Origin: Bugulina stolonifera
Taxonomy: Eukaryota; Bryozoa; Gymnolaemata; Cheilostomatida; Bugulidae
NCBI GenBank assembly: GCA_935421135.1
Contig: OW285189.1
Location: forward strand, 18,659,798-18,723,797
DNA: 64,000 nt
Direction of reading: 5' to 3'
In this document: piece by piece, positions 38,906 to 48,671 of the stretch
Position numbering within the stretch: the stretch's first letter is position 1
Layout of the letters: every line of letters begins with the position of its first letter
Notes under the pieces: model-generated
The model's input: only the letters and a program-made list of their open reading frames with translations
What the model was told of the DNA's origin: nothing
Database searches by the model: none
Program-made: the position numbers and the translations under genes

Positions 38906-40228
38906 GAAGCACTAAAATAGACATTCCAGATATTATATTATAGAAAAATTGGGCTGTCCATCGAGTTAACCAACTCCACAATGCGCTTTGTGCTACAAGT
39001 GAGTGTTGCCAATTTGTACCAGCTTTACCAATGGTAGCCATTCAATGTAATACTGAACACATGCAAAAGTAGGTGTACTTAAAATTAATAATTATATATA
39101 GACCTAATAAAATTTAGTATTAGACTACTATCCATCTAACAGAGTGCTCAATATAGCAATGCTACAGAGCTTGATAGCTACATACCTAAATAAATATTAT
39201 GTAAATTAAACTATTTACCAAATAGTAAATATTTCATTCAAAACTGCTATAAGTGATTATATTATTGGGCAAAAGACTGAAACTCTAATATGAATAAATA
39301 TCAGGCTTAATAATAATATTATCTATGTCTAGTTCCAATATCACAGTCACATTAACATTGTGTAATGATTATTATAATATTAGGCCTAGAATGTAAATAA
39401 TATTATATTGTTAGTAGATTAGTTTACTTCTGGGTTTATGTAAACAAATAAAATGATTAATAAAATAAAAATTTAAAAATACAAACGTTTCCATTAGATT
39501 TAATTATATTAAATATTTAAATCATATATACATATACACCTATCATTATAATAATAATTAATTATATTAATATAAATAATATAATCATTAAGTATCATTG
39601 TGATTGTTATGATTATGACCATGATAACTTTAAACTTGATCATAATAATGTAATTATATATTATAAAAAAAATAATTTATTTATTATTTATTTATGTGTC
39701 TATTTTTCTACATAAGTTCATTCCCACTGTTTAACCAGCGGAAATATCGGATATTATATACCTGAAGCGCCACGCTAAACCACAGTCGTAATATATTCTT
39801 CAACTATATTATAGGGATAAAATAGCATTTATCTTAGATTTTACAACGAGGACTGCTTCACTGAATCAAATCAGCCGCCAATAAGAATTTCCTGTACTCA
39901 GAATTTAAAAGGAAAGCCCGCAAATAAGTACACTGTTTGACTTAATTTCATACCCTTTCTTCTCACCCCAATTCCTCTCCAGCTAGAGTTGAAAATTTAT
40001 TCATATTAAATTAATCTTAAAGAAAAATATTTTTTAACAGTCCATGTTCCAGGATAAAAAAAGTTTTTAAAATCTTAAGAGTTGCCATGCAGTTTTCTGA
40101 AAGTAAAAAATTTCTACCATTACAATCTTATATACTTTGGGTGTGAACTTCCGGTGCTAAAAGCACCTCAATGGCGAAATACATCCTGCCCGCATGCGCA
40201 CCACATTTAGGTTGTCGAAAATAGAGAC

Positions 40229-40257
40229 TGTCGCCACTTTGTTATTGTACCACTTTG
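40229..40257. repeat. P-type element, right terminal inverted repeat
   Basis: 29 bp, the perfect reverse complement of 35777-35805, followed immediately by the GTTCAACA duplication. Confidence 0.92.
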
Positions 40258-41608
40258 GTTCAACACAGAGGGTGGGAATTCCCAGTAAAACTCTACAATG
40301 TTTGGCAAAACAAACATAAACAATGTAAATAGGTGTATAGTTTGGCACAGATTTTCCAATGCCATTCTATTGTTATGACACCTGCTATTATTTCCCATGT
40401 TCATTATTACTATACAACCTATATGTAGTATGTACTAGTGTAAATGTATATAACATCAATAAATGCACATGTATATTTCTGCAAGTGTATGTACATGTAG
40501 TTGAGATCTTACTAATTAGTATAAATATATTATATAATAATATGATAGAAACTTCATGTTTCCCATATACTGACATGTAGGCAATAATCTTCTGTGTGCT
40601 ACTTTAGGTAAATTCATTATTGATGCAATAATTTACTAGTATCTGCTTACACGTTACAGAGTAAAGTTGTAATGATATAGGCTAGTGGTAGTGGTTTACA
40701 GGATGTGATCTCTGTCTTTGTTTAGTGCCTTCAAAACAAGAGAGGAGAAAATAAATGTGGACAATGGCATATCTACTCATGATAATAAAGTAATATTATT
40801 CTTTACTCTGTAACACTTTGTAGTACCATTGTATACATTATAACAATATTTACTTTACATTTTGCATTAGCATAACACACAGTCATGTATGATGTGAAGG
40901 TAATTCTACAGCTCATTGCTACAGTAGATCACCGGCAGCATCAAGTCTTCAAGACCTCTATGATGAGCGAAGGTAACAAATAGAGACCCCACTGGCTGGA
41001 CTAGTATCCTTTGCTTAATTGGAGTAAACCATGCCTATCTCATTGGCACACTTAGACTTTAGTTTGTCGTTTTTCGAGAATCTATAACAAAAATTGACCG
41101 GAGACCTCTTGAGCAAGTTGGTCTATGCCTGAAAATTAGTCTATTTGATGGTGAGGAAATAAGGTGTCAAATATATGAAGTATAGTTCATGTTTGCTGTC
41201 AATCTGGGAAAGAATTTGAACAGTGAATGCTGAGTCATCATCATATTTATAAATGTGTCCATCATGTGTCCATCTGTGGTCCTGTGATGGATAGTATTGA
41301 TTATTGATGTGTCTGACACTATACACATGGGAACACTGATTTACATGTAGACAACAGCATAAATTTGTAGCAAGTGTATATGAGGTAAAGTGAGATGGTT
41401 CTATTGGAGCTGAGGCTAGGTTTGCACAGAACCTAGGGACCGATTTATCTGACATCTGAACATGGTGTGTGACATCTGACCATGGTGATTGGTACTGCTG
41501 TTCACAAACAAATCACTAAATACCAGACTTCCTTATGGGTAGGCTGATGAGGAAACAATTGACATCTCTCAGAAATTCCTTGTTAATTCCAGCACCTGAA
41601 AAATCTTT

Positions 41609-41800
41609 TGGGCATTTAGGATGGACATACTTACTTTGGTCCATTTAGAGGACGGACATACTGACCTTGGTCCAATTAAAAGACGGACACACTGATGATG
41701 GTCCATTTAGAGGATTGACATACGTACCTTGGTCCATTTAGAGGATGGTCATACTAATCTTGGTCCATTTAGACGATGGACATACTGACAGTAGTCTATA
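41609..41800. repeat. About 37-bp minisatellite
   Basis: Roughly five diverged copies of a unit containing GGACATACTNACCTTGGTCC and ATTTAGAGGA. Confidence 0.8.
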
Positions 41801-42795
41801 TCAAGGATGTAACATGTTACAGAAAGGCTGACTGAATCATTTTTTGCTACAATGATCCCTAAATGTACAACAGCAACATAAATAAAGTAGACATTCTGTA
41901 TTCTGTACTGTCCATGTGCTACTTTTGTACTTTTCTAATTCATCATTGTATTACATAGTTAAGGTACCTTATGTACACCTGGTGTAATTTAGTTTAAAAT
42001 GGAATTATGGAAAAATATGTGAATAAATAAATTGTTATTGTTACATATCAGTAAAAGTTCCGGTTAAGTACGATATAGCATCACCATATGAAGGAAAAAG
42101 GTACAAGGGCCGACCTCTTGAGTCGGTCATAGCCAAACATGCATATAATTATGTGCTTAGTGTAATAAATGGATTGTAACTATGAGTAGGGGCTTCGGTC
42201 CTATATAACCTAGCATAAAGGTAGGTTAAACAACAAGTAGTTGAATAGTTACAATCACTATGAGCAAGTGCACAGTATAAGTAAAGTAATAATAGAGCAC
42301 ATGACATGGGATTAAGATACAAGTATCCAAACAAGTCAATGGTTACTGGAACGGTGGGTCGGCCATATACATGTATATAATTATATTGATAGTAATGTTC
42401 TCCTCACCGCAATATGCCTATTATTATTATTTTGTCTTAACCCTTCTGTTTGCTTTATCACATTTCCTTTCTAGAATATATTGTCATTATTCAGAGATAC
42501 ATACCTGTATAAGTGTATTCTATACCTGCAGAAAGGTGTGTCTAAATATAGGTAGCTATCAGCAGCTGCCTCCTATACATATAAGATGTACTCTACATTT
42601 TATAATCATGTTAAGTTAATAATATTTATTAATATGACTGGTGTCAAGCTTACCTGATCAAGACAGACAATAATATAATTTTCAACTTATTTAATTTTAT
42701 TCACTTCTTTCAATTCATAAAAGTAACAAAATACACGATGGCATTATTGTAACAGCATTTTTGCAATGAACAACAATGCATTTATAATTATCAGA

Positions 42796-42801
42796 ACTAA
42801 A
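42796..42801. repeat. Polinton target-site duplication, left
   Basis: ACTAAA, identical to 53574-53579. The paralogous empty site at 58894-58899 has one copy. Confidence 0.92.
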
Positions 42802-43522
42802 AGTAGTATAGTCAGTGCACTTCTAGACAGACACGCACTCATTGACCCCTGTTTTCAACCAATCACAAGCCGGTATTTCCGATTTCAACCAATCACAGAA
42901 GAGCACAAAAATTTTGCACACGACCTTGCCAAGGTCACCCCAAAATCCCCCCTTCTGATTGGTCGAAAAAACATTTGCACACTTGACCCCGAACCCGGCC
43001 ACGACCCCTTCCCTTCCTCCTTCCCACCCTCCTCCCCTCCCCCTCCCCCACCTCCCACTCCTCCCTCCTCCCCGCCACCGCCCTCGTCCCGTCCGCGCCA
43101 CCGCCGTCGCCGCCGCCGCCACCGCCGCCCTCACCACCGCCGCCGCCGCCGCCACCACCACCGCCCTCACCACCGTCGCCGCCACCGCCGCCGCCGCCAC
43201 CACCGCCACCACCACCACCGCCGCCACCACCACCACCGCCACCGCCGCCGCCGCCGCCACCACCACCACCACCACCGCCGCCGCCGCCGCCGCCATCACC
43301 GTCATCACCGCCACCCCTCCTCCACCGCCGCCCACCCTCCCCCCCGCAACCCCCACTCACCCGAACGACCAATCGTTTGAGGCGGTCAAGCCGCGTCCGC
43401 CCACGTTGCGTGCGGCGCCGACCGTACACGTGGAGGCGACGCCGGTGCCCCGTATCCACCGGGCCAAGCGACTAGGCAGCGGCCCGCCGCCCATTCCGAG
43501 TTCCACTGGGGTGGGACTATAA
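42802..43522. repeat. Polinton left terminal inverted repeat
   Basis: 721 bp, collinear without gaps with the complement of 52853-53573. The outer 160 bp contain three CCAAT boxes. The inner 450 bp are an extreme CCG/CCA triplet-rich tract (about 43010-43350) that is open in several frames but not coding. Confidence 0.95.
42854..42962. promoter_or_regulatory. CCAAT-box cluster in the left TIR
   Basis: TTCAACCAATCAC at 42854-42866 and again at 42884-42896 (30 bp apart), an inverted CTGATTGGTCG around 42957-42962, and another CCAAT at 43369. All are mirrored in the right TIR. These match the CCAAT motif bound by NF-Y-type factors in animal promoters; their role here is inferred. Confidence 0.5.
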
Positions 43523-43526
43523 AAGA
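43518..43526 (+). promoter_or_regulatory. TATA box of Polinton ORF1
   Basis: TATAAAAGA straddles the inner end of the left TIR: TATAA is the last TIR sequence and AAGA is unique. The right TIR continues as TATAATG, so the good TATA box exists only on the left. Confidence 0.6.
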
Positions 43527-43668
43527 TAAGTTTGACTGATGATAGTATTAATACAAAAGTAATATCGAAGAAACGAATAGTCCATGGATGTGGTATTGGG
43601 TTGACAGACTCGCTCATAATTCCTTAGTGGTAGAGCTTGCCATCTATTTTAGAACACTTTCACTCTCT

Positions 43669-44799
43669 ATGAATATCCCTTTTAAGATAGGAGAGGAAAA
43701 GTTGAGGAAAATGGCACTTTGTTATGAAGACTTAACAGGAGCTAGGTCAAGATTTTCATCTATGGTAGAAACAAAAAACGCATCCGTTTCTTCTCCCTTA
43801 CTCCTTCTTAGGAATGCAGAGTTGTCAACCTGGTGTAGAGTGGAGGTTGAGAAGATTATTGAAGATAGAAACTGGGATGAAACTGGTGTGGGAGCGGAGG
43901 CCACTTTTAACACTCACTTCTTACTATATCTGGATAATGAACCTGGTGGGGAAGGTTCAAAGAATGAACTCTATCATAGAGTATTGAACATATTAAAGGA
44001 TGGGGCAAGAAGATGTCGCTTTGAGGATGGGAAGGAGAAATCGCGAGCGAAGAGGAGTTACAATGAAGAAAGCATCCCTGGTTTAATTCTTAGTAGAGGT
44101 AATACGCTATATGCAGGGCGATTGTTTGGAGAACTAGATCCATCCAAAAATGGGTTAGAGGTGATAAGAAGTCCTTCACCAGGAGATGCTAGATTAGAGG
44201 TGAGAGAGACTTCTACAGGAGAGACTAACCAGGTTATGATAGAAGAGGTTGAAATGTGTGACATTGGAGAACTAGATTCATCCAAAAACGGGTTAGAGGA
44301 TATAAGAAGCCCTTCACCAGGAGAAGCTAGGGTGGAAGTGAGAGAGACTTCTACAGGAGAGAATAAGCAGATTATGATAGAAGAGCAAACTCATGTAGAA
44401 ACTAAAGAAGAGGTTGAAATGTGTGACAAAAGGGAACAAGAGATTAGAAAGATAGAACAAGAATTGGCACTAAAGAAAGTGGAATTGGCAGGAGCACTGG
44501 GGTGGAAAGAAGCACTAGAGATGCAACAGAGAATTGATGCAAGAAAAGAGAGAAGAACAAATCGCATTGCCTTCTTAGAAAAAAAGTTAACAGAGGAAAG
44601 AATGGAAAAAGAGAGGTTAATGATGGAAATCGAGCGTTTGCAAAAAGAAGAAGAAGAAGAAAAAATGGATAGTGTATCAATTATTGATCACATAATTCCC
44701 CACCTGGCTAACAAACTAGATGATAATGATGCAAAAGCAGAAGGGGAAGATAGTAAACTGCCACAGTGGGTTCCAACAGGAGAAAGTAATGATGAATAA
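43669..44799 (+). CDS. Polinton ORF1: coiled-coil protein of unknown function
   Basis: 376 residues from the ATG at 43669, chosen because it follows a CACTCTCT motif like other starts in this element; an in-frame ATG at 43588 would add 27 residues. The N-terminal 130 residues look globular and are unrecognised. Next comes a directly repeated 46-residue segment (GELDPSKNGLE..RSPSPG..ARLEVRETSTGE), a 138-bp DNA duplication at 44128 and 44266. The C-terminal third is a highly charged coiled coil (KREQEIRKIEQELALKKVEL and following) ending in an acidic tail. It is the first gene after the left TIR. No polymerase, helicase or Rep motifs are seen. Confidence 0.85.
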   Translation: MNIPFKIGEEKLRKMALCYEDLTGARSRFSSMVETKNASVSSPLLLLRNAELSTWCRVEVEKIIEDRNWDETGVGAEATFNTHFLLYLDNEPGGEGSKNELYHRVLNILKDGARRCRFEDGKEKSRAKRSYNEESIPGLILSRGNTLYAGRLFGELDPSKNGLEVIRSPSPGDARLEVRETSTGETNQVMIEEVEMCDIGELDSSKNGLEDIRSPSPGEARVEVRETSTGENKQIMIEEQTHVETKEEVEMCDKREQEIRKIEQELALKKVELAGALGWKEALEMQQRIDARKERRTNRIAFLEKKLTEERMEKERLMMEIERLQKEEEEEKMDSVSIIDHIIPHLANKLDDNDAKAEGEDSKLPQWVPTGESNDE

Positions 44800-44839
44800 A
44801 AGTGTATAGATTCCAATCGTTCTCTCAAACAAGGGCAAG

Positions 44840-45247
44840 ATGTCAAAGCAAGAGGTAGTATGTAGAAATGAGAATTATGAAGATGTGGCTGATGGTCTCT
44901 TAGATGAAGTAGTAGCTATCTCTGCTGAAGAGGGAAGGGAGCAAATAGGAGAGAGAAGCAACAAAAGAAAGAAGTTCACATTCTACATAATCATAATACT
45001 ATTTATACTTTCTTGCTCATCTTTATCACCATCAGTTTACACATATCTAAGTGATAGGGAACCACCCAATGGCAAAGACAAAGGAGTACTTAAGCAAGGA
45101 CACTTTTTAAAAACAAACACAACTCTATTAGCTACTCAACTGGATCAGCATGCGTCCACACCAAGAAATCGATCTTCGCTTGCAGAGTCCCTTCACAGCT
45201 CTAGTCTGTGGTCCAACAGGGAGTGGAAAAACGGAACTACTATTTAG
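44840..45247 (+). CDS. Polinton ORF2: small single-pass membrane protein
   Basis: 135 residues. An acidic N-terminus (residues 1-40) leads to a basic NKRKK stop-transfer cluster, one transmembrane segment (about 46-63, FTFYIIIILFILSCSSLS) and a Ser/Thr-rich C-terminal half, so type II or N-in topology is likely. AATAAAAG at 44795 and TCTCTCA at 44821 precede the ATG. The last 98 bp overlap the packaging ATPase in another frame. No homolog is recognised; a virion membrane or egress role is a guess. Confidence 0.7.
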   Translation: MSKQEVVCRNENYEDVADGLLDEVVAISAEEGREQIGERSNKRKKFTFYIIIILFILSCSSLSPSVYTYLSDREPPNGKDKGVLKQGHFLKTNTTLLATQLDQHASTPRNRSSLAESLHSSSLWSNREWKNGTTI

Positions 45248-45809
45248 TCTTATTAGGAGAGTTGATGAAATTGCTTCACCCACTCCTGTTGAAATCATTT
45301 ACTGCTATAGAGTTTGGCAACGCCGCTTTGAGGATTACAAGGATAAAGTAAGGTTTCATTCAGGACTCATTGATGTAGAAATGGATATAGAGCGTGATGG
45401 GAAGAATCGCTGGCTCATCATTGATGACTTGATGGGTGAAGTCGGGGGGAAAGAGACTACTAATGCAATCTTTACAAAGTTCAGTCACCACCTGAACATA
45501 AGCGTCTTTTTCTTACTACAGAACCTTTTCCCGAAAGATAATAGAACAGTGTCAATAAACTCGCAGTACTTTTTCTTGTTCAAGAACCCCAGAGACGGAA
45601 TGTCTGTTACCAATCTTGCAAAGCAGGCTTTTCCTCAGAGTACAAGAGCTGTTCAAGAAGCTTTTAGTGATGCTACACGTAAGCCACACTCTTTTCTATT
45701 CTTGAATCTTCGCCAGGAAACCCCGGAGTGGGCTAGACTGATCGGTAATTTTGCTTCTGAGCACTCTCCCATGACTGTATATATCCCGAATACCCTGGAA
45801 TATAAGTAG
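45150..45809 (+). CDS. Packaging ATPase (FtsK/HerA superfamily)
   Basis: 219 residues, the usual size for Polinton genome-packaging ATPases. Walker A GPTGSGKT at residues 21-28, Walker B WLIIDD (Asp 92/93) and a downstream ISVFFLLQNLF strand with a Gln in the sensor position. Proteins of this family pump DNA into preformed capsids of double-jelly-roll viruses. The start at 45150 lies inside the preceding membrane-protein gene; no later Met keeps the N-terminal strand before Walker A. Confidence 0.92.
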   Translation: MRPHQEIDLRLQSPFTALVCGPTGSGKTELLFSLIRRVDEIASPTPVEIIYCYRVWQRRFEDYKDKVRFHSGLIDVEMDIERDGKNRWLIIDDLMGEVGGKETTNAIFTKFSHHLNISVFFLLQNLFPKDNRTVSINSQYFFLFKNPRDGMSVTNLAKQAFPQSTRAVQEAFSDATRKPHSFLFLNLRQETPEWARLIGNFASEHSPMTVYIPNTLEYK

Positions 45810-45874
45810 CATTCACATCTCTACTCTCTCCATAAACTGTCTTGGACTCGAAGAGAGCGCATCCATCATCAAGC

Positions 45875-46240
45875 ATGAGATACATTAATTCACCCGAGTA
45901 TTCTCCAAGGTTGAGGAGGAATGCCTTGAGTATATATGCACTGACGAAAGCATCTGCAACCATCAGAGATTCAACCATTGCTGAGGCTAACAAAGACCTT
46001 ATACTCGCTCTTGTTGAGTGTGCTAGAAATGTATTATTAGGTAATGTTCATCTAACTACCGCTCAGTTGAACTCTCTACGTCGACATAGAAGGGCCATTG
46101 AGGATCTCACCAACTCTCGTACTAGTGTGAGGCAGAAAAAGTTAATCCTACAACGTGGCGGATTTTTAGGTCTTCTTTTGAAGCCATTGGCAAGTTTACT
46201 CGGAGGTGTGCTTGGTGGATTAGGCGGTGGACGAAGGTGA
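45875..46240 (+). CDS. Small Polinton core-type protein with Gly-rich tail
   Basis: 121 residues from the first ATG (45875); an upstream non-ATG extension is ignored. A helical, Arg-rich middle (LRRHRRAIEDL) is followed by VRQKKLILQRGGFLGLLLKP and a Gly-rich end. This basic plus QRGGFL-hydrophobic pattern recurs in small proteins of Polintons and adintoviruses, sometimes compared with adenovirus core proteins. LGGL-G near residues 113-117 fits the adenain consensus (M/I/L)XGX-G. TATAAG at 45801 and a CTCTACTCTCTC run at 45820 precede it. Confidence 0.75.
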   Translation: MRYINSPEYSPRLRRNALSIYALTKASATIRDSTIAEANKDLILALVECARNVLLGNVHLTTAQLNSLRRHRRAIEDLTNSRTSVRQKKLILQRGGFLGLLLKPLASLLGGVLGGLGGGRR

Positions 46241-46241
46241 A

Positions 46242-46811
46242 ATGAGTCTCAAGTTTTCTAAAAAGTATCTTCTTATGGATAAACATACATATGAATCAAT
46301 GAATAGTAGAAACAACAAAAAAGAAGGAGAGCATCTACCCTCACTCTCTACAAATGGGGATCTACTCCTGGCAGAAAAAAGCAGAAAAGATGTAATATCT
46401 AACCTCAAAAACTCTGATACAGACATCTACTCTCAGCTAGAGCAACATGCTCATAAAATGAATAAGTTCCTAAAAGAGTTGGAGAGATCACGCCATCCGC
46501 AGCAGGAGTTGTATAATACATTAGAGGGAATTAACACTAGGTTTAATGAAATGCATACATGGAGACAAAGAGAAGAAGAAGCACAAGAGCGAGGGCGAGA
46601 GAAAAAAAGAGATGATGAAAAGAGGCGAAGTGGCTCAAGGTCACCACTACCACACCCATATAGGAGAGAAACAAAACCAGAGAGGTCAGAAGCTGGCGCA
46701 CGTTGGAGTGGGAAGGGTGAAAATAGAAGTCCTATCAAAACTAGGTCTAGGCGAAAGCTTCCTAAAACCCCTCTTGCAAGCAATAGTAAAACAGAAAGAT
46801 GGATGATATAG
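46242..46811 (+). CDS. Basic coiled-coil protein, unknown function
   Basis: 189 residues from the ATG at 46242, immediately after the previous stop (TGAAATG). The middle (about 50-115) is heptad-like and charged; the C-terminus is very basic and Ser/Arg/Pro-rich (RREEEAQERGREKKRDDEKR, then SRSPLPHPYRRE), suggesting nucleic-acid binding or nuclear import. It overlaps the integrase start by 13 bp. No family is recognised; a DNA-condensing core protein is one possibility. Confidence 0.7.
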   Translation: MSLKFSKKYLLMDKHTYESMNSRNNKKEGEHLPSLSTNGDLLLAEKSRKDVISNLKNSDTDIYSQLEQHAHKMNKFLKELERSRHPQQELYNTLEGINTRFNEMHTWRQREEEAQERGREKKRDDEKRRSGSRSPLPHPYRRETKPERSEAGARWSGKGENRSPIKTRSRRKLPKTPLASNSKTERWMI

Positions 46812-47869
46812 ATGAAGGTCTACGTGATATTTACTTCTCCCCTCCTCAACCACCATCTTTTGGAGGAAAGAGAAAGTTAGTTTTAGCTTCTCCTCCTGGT
46901 ATTAATGAGAATGATGTTGAGAAGTGGTTGAGAAGTCAAGACGCATACACTCTTCATCGCCCGATTAGAATGAAGTTTACAAGGAGAAAAACGTTTGTGA
47001 GTGGGATTGGTGAACAACTCCAGGCAGATCTCGTGGATGTGCGTGCGCACAAGGACTCAAATGATGGAGTAACATTTTTGCTCACCTGCATAGATGCCTT
47101 CTCACGGAAAGCATGGGTCTTTCCTCTTCATTCCAAGTCTGGTCTGGAAGTGTCCAATGCACTCATCTCTCTATTCGAAAATGAAAGCTTTAGACAAATA
47201 CAAACTGATAAAGGTAAGGAGTTCCTAAACAGAAGGGTGAGTGAAGTGCTAAAGAAGTATGGAGTTAGCCATTTCACCTCTGAGAATGAGATCATCAAGG
47301 CTGCTCTTGTTGAACGCTTTAATAGAACATTGAGAGGGAAAATTCATCGTCTACTCACTTATAGAGGGGATGGACGCTACTTAGAAGATGTAGAAGACCT
47401 AGTCCAAGGATATAACAACAGTTTTAATAGGTCAATTGGAATGAAACCTATTGAGGTTGATTACGATAATCAAGAAGAGGTTTGGGTTCGGTTAAATGAG
47501 TTCTCACCTAAACGATGGTTAAAGAAAACAAGAGTAAAATACTCACCAGGTGATCATGTTCGGATTTCGATGGCTCGTAGTAGCTTTGAGCGAGGGTTCA
47601 CACCAAACTGGTCAACCGAGATATTCACCATAAAAGCAGTCAAGGCACATACCTCACCTCCTGTCTATACACTGGAAGACCTAAACAAAGAAGGAGTAGA
47701 TGGAACATTCTATGCACAAGAATTGCAACATGTTAACCTACCTGAAATCTTTAGAGTTGAGAAAGTCATACGTAAACGGAGAAGGAGAGGAAAAGAAGAG
47801 AGTTTCGTGAAATGGAGTGGTTATCCCTCTTCATTTAATAGTTGGATAGATTCTAGTCAGTTTGTGTAA
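46799..47869 (+). CDS. Polinton integrase with C-terminal chromodomain
   Basis: 356 residues. RVE-type DDE core: QAD (D77), QTDKGKEF (D137) and ALVERFNRT (E172), with 34 residues between the last two acids. The preceding SQDAYTLHRPIRMKF and the VERFNRTLRGK block are typical of Polinton integrases. Residues about 317-356 form a chromodomain (FRVEKVIRKR, FVKWSGYPSSFNSWI), which in related integrases contacts chromatin. An HHCC zinc finger is not visible at the N-terminus. It would catalyse insertion with 6-bp duplications, in agreement with the flanks seen here. Confidence 0.95.
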   Translation: MDDIDEGLRDIYFSPPQPPSFGGKRKLVLASPPGINENDVEKWLRSQDAYTLHRPIRMKFTRRKTFVSGIGEQLQADLVDVRAHKDSNDGVTFLLTCIDAFSRKAWVFPLHSKSGLEVSNALISLFENESFRQIQTDKGKEFLNRRVSEVLKKYGVSHFTSENEIIKAALVERFNRTLRGKIHRLLTYRGDGRYLEDVEDLVQGYNNSFNRSIGMKPIEVDYDNQEEVWVRLNEFSPKRWLKKTRVKYSPGDHVRISMARSSFERGFTPNWSTEIFTIKAVKAHTSPPVYTLEDLNKEGVDGTFYAQELQHVNLPEIFRVEKVIRKRRRRGKEESFVKWSGYPSSFNSWIDSSQFV

Positions 47870-47923
47870 GATCAAAGGTAGTATAAATTCGATATGTAAG
47901 TTCAGTTTTGCTCACTCTCAAAG

Positions 47924-48670
47924 ATGGCCTTCAATGTCACACTTACCTCAAATGTACGCATCGGTGGGAGTGACACAAACACCAATGCTCACTTCATTAC
48001 GAAGCTAGCCAAGACATTGAAGCTTCACTCATCACAGTGGGAGGTTGGGTTACTTGACATTCAGTACCCTGCATCCTGGAGAAATGTGGAAGATGGCTAT
48101 GTAGTGGTTACGAATACAAAAGATGGAGTCAAACGAAAATGTGAAATCAGGAGTGGAAGGTATGCTTCCATGGGTGAACTTTTGAGTGAGATCAATAGAA
48201 TACTAATAAACTACGACTTAGAAAAAGTAGTGAGCTTTTACTATGATAGTCTACGGAATGAAACCTTCCTCATGTTGAGAGAACAGGAACACTCTGTCAT
48301 GATGTCACGTGATGTTGCGTGGGTGTTGGGATTCGAACCTGATGTAGAATATGCTGCGGAAATCAACAGGAGTCAAAACCCTCCAGACATCAATGCTGGT
48401 TTCACATCCCTCTATGTCTACTCCTCCGTAGTCTCACCAAGACATGTTGGAGATAGTCTAGTCCCCCTACTTCGCACAGTTCCTATAACAGAGAGTGAAA
48501 GAAATAGCACCGTTTTCTTTGAGTTTTCGAATGTTCAATACTCTCCAGTGTCTAATACAAGCACAGACCTCATCGAGGTAGATATAAGACGTGATGATGG
48601 AGAAAGGGTCTCATTTCGCAGTGGAAAGGTTGTGCTGACGGTTCGTTTCAGACCGCGTGGAGAGAAATAA
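47924..48670 (+). CDS. Minor capsid protein (penton-like)
   Basis: 248 residues. The N-terminus MAFNVTLTSN with HFITKLAKTLKL and QWEVGLLDIQYPASW is the signature of Polinton minor capsid (single jelly-roll) proteins, which form capsid vertices. TATAAAT at 47882 and CTCACTCTCA at 47911-47920 lie in promoter-like spacing before the ATG. Only one base separates its stop from the next ATG. Confidence 0.88.
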   Translation: MAFNVTLTSNVRIGGSDTNTNAHFITKLAKTLKLHSSQWEVGLLDIQYPASWRNVEDGYVVVTNTKDGVKRKCEIRSGRYASMGELLSEINRILINYDLEKVVSFYYDSLRNETFLMLREQEHSVMMSRDVAWVLGFEPDVEYAAEINRSQNPPDINAGFTSLYVYSSVVSPRHVGDSLVPLLRTVPITESERNSTVFFEFSNVQYSPVSNTSTDLIEVDIRRDDGERVSFRSGKVVLTVRFRPRGEK

Positions 48671-48671
48671 C

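Larger units (their letters stand above)
35777..40257 (-). mobile_element. P-type (THAP) DNA transposon, 4,481 bp
   Basis: Ends are perfect 29-bp inverted repeats beginning CAAAGTGGTACAATAAC. Direct 8-bp duplications GTTCAACA flank it (35769-35776 and 40258-40265). P-superfamily elements make 8-bp duplications and encode THAP-domain transposases, as found here on the minus strand. Paralogous host units at about 500 and 57153 show the uninterrupted site. The 5' side (38906-40228) is AT-rich, with a short hairpin at 40152-40166. A smaller inverted-repeat element sits inside the third intron. Confidence 0.88.

Noticed and set aside
42935..43522. Long frames of 174-204 codons in both strands of the left TIR (and mirrored at 52853-53440)
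   Set aside because: They are poly-Gly, poly-Ala, poly-His/Arg or Thr/Ala runs generated by CCG/CCA triplets, open in several frames at once, inside a terminal repeat.
46546..46806. 86-residue Lys/Glu-rich frame
   Set aside because: Out-of-frame shadow of the 46242-46811 gene.
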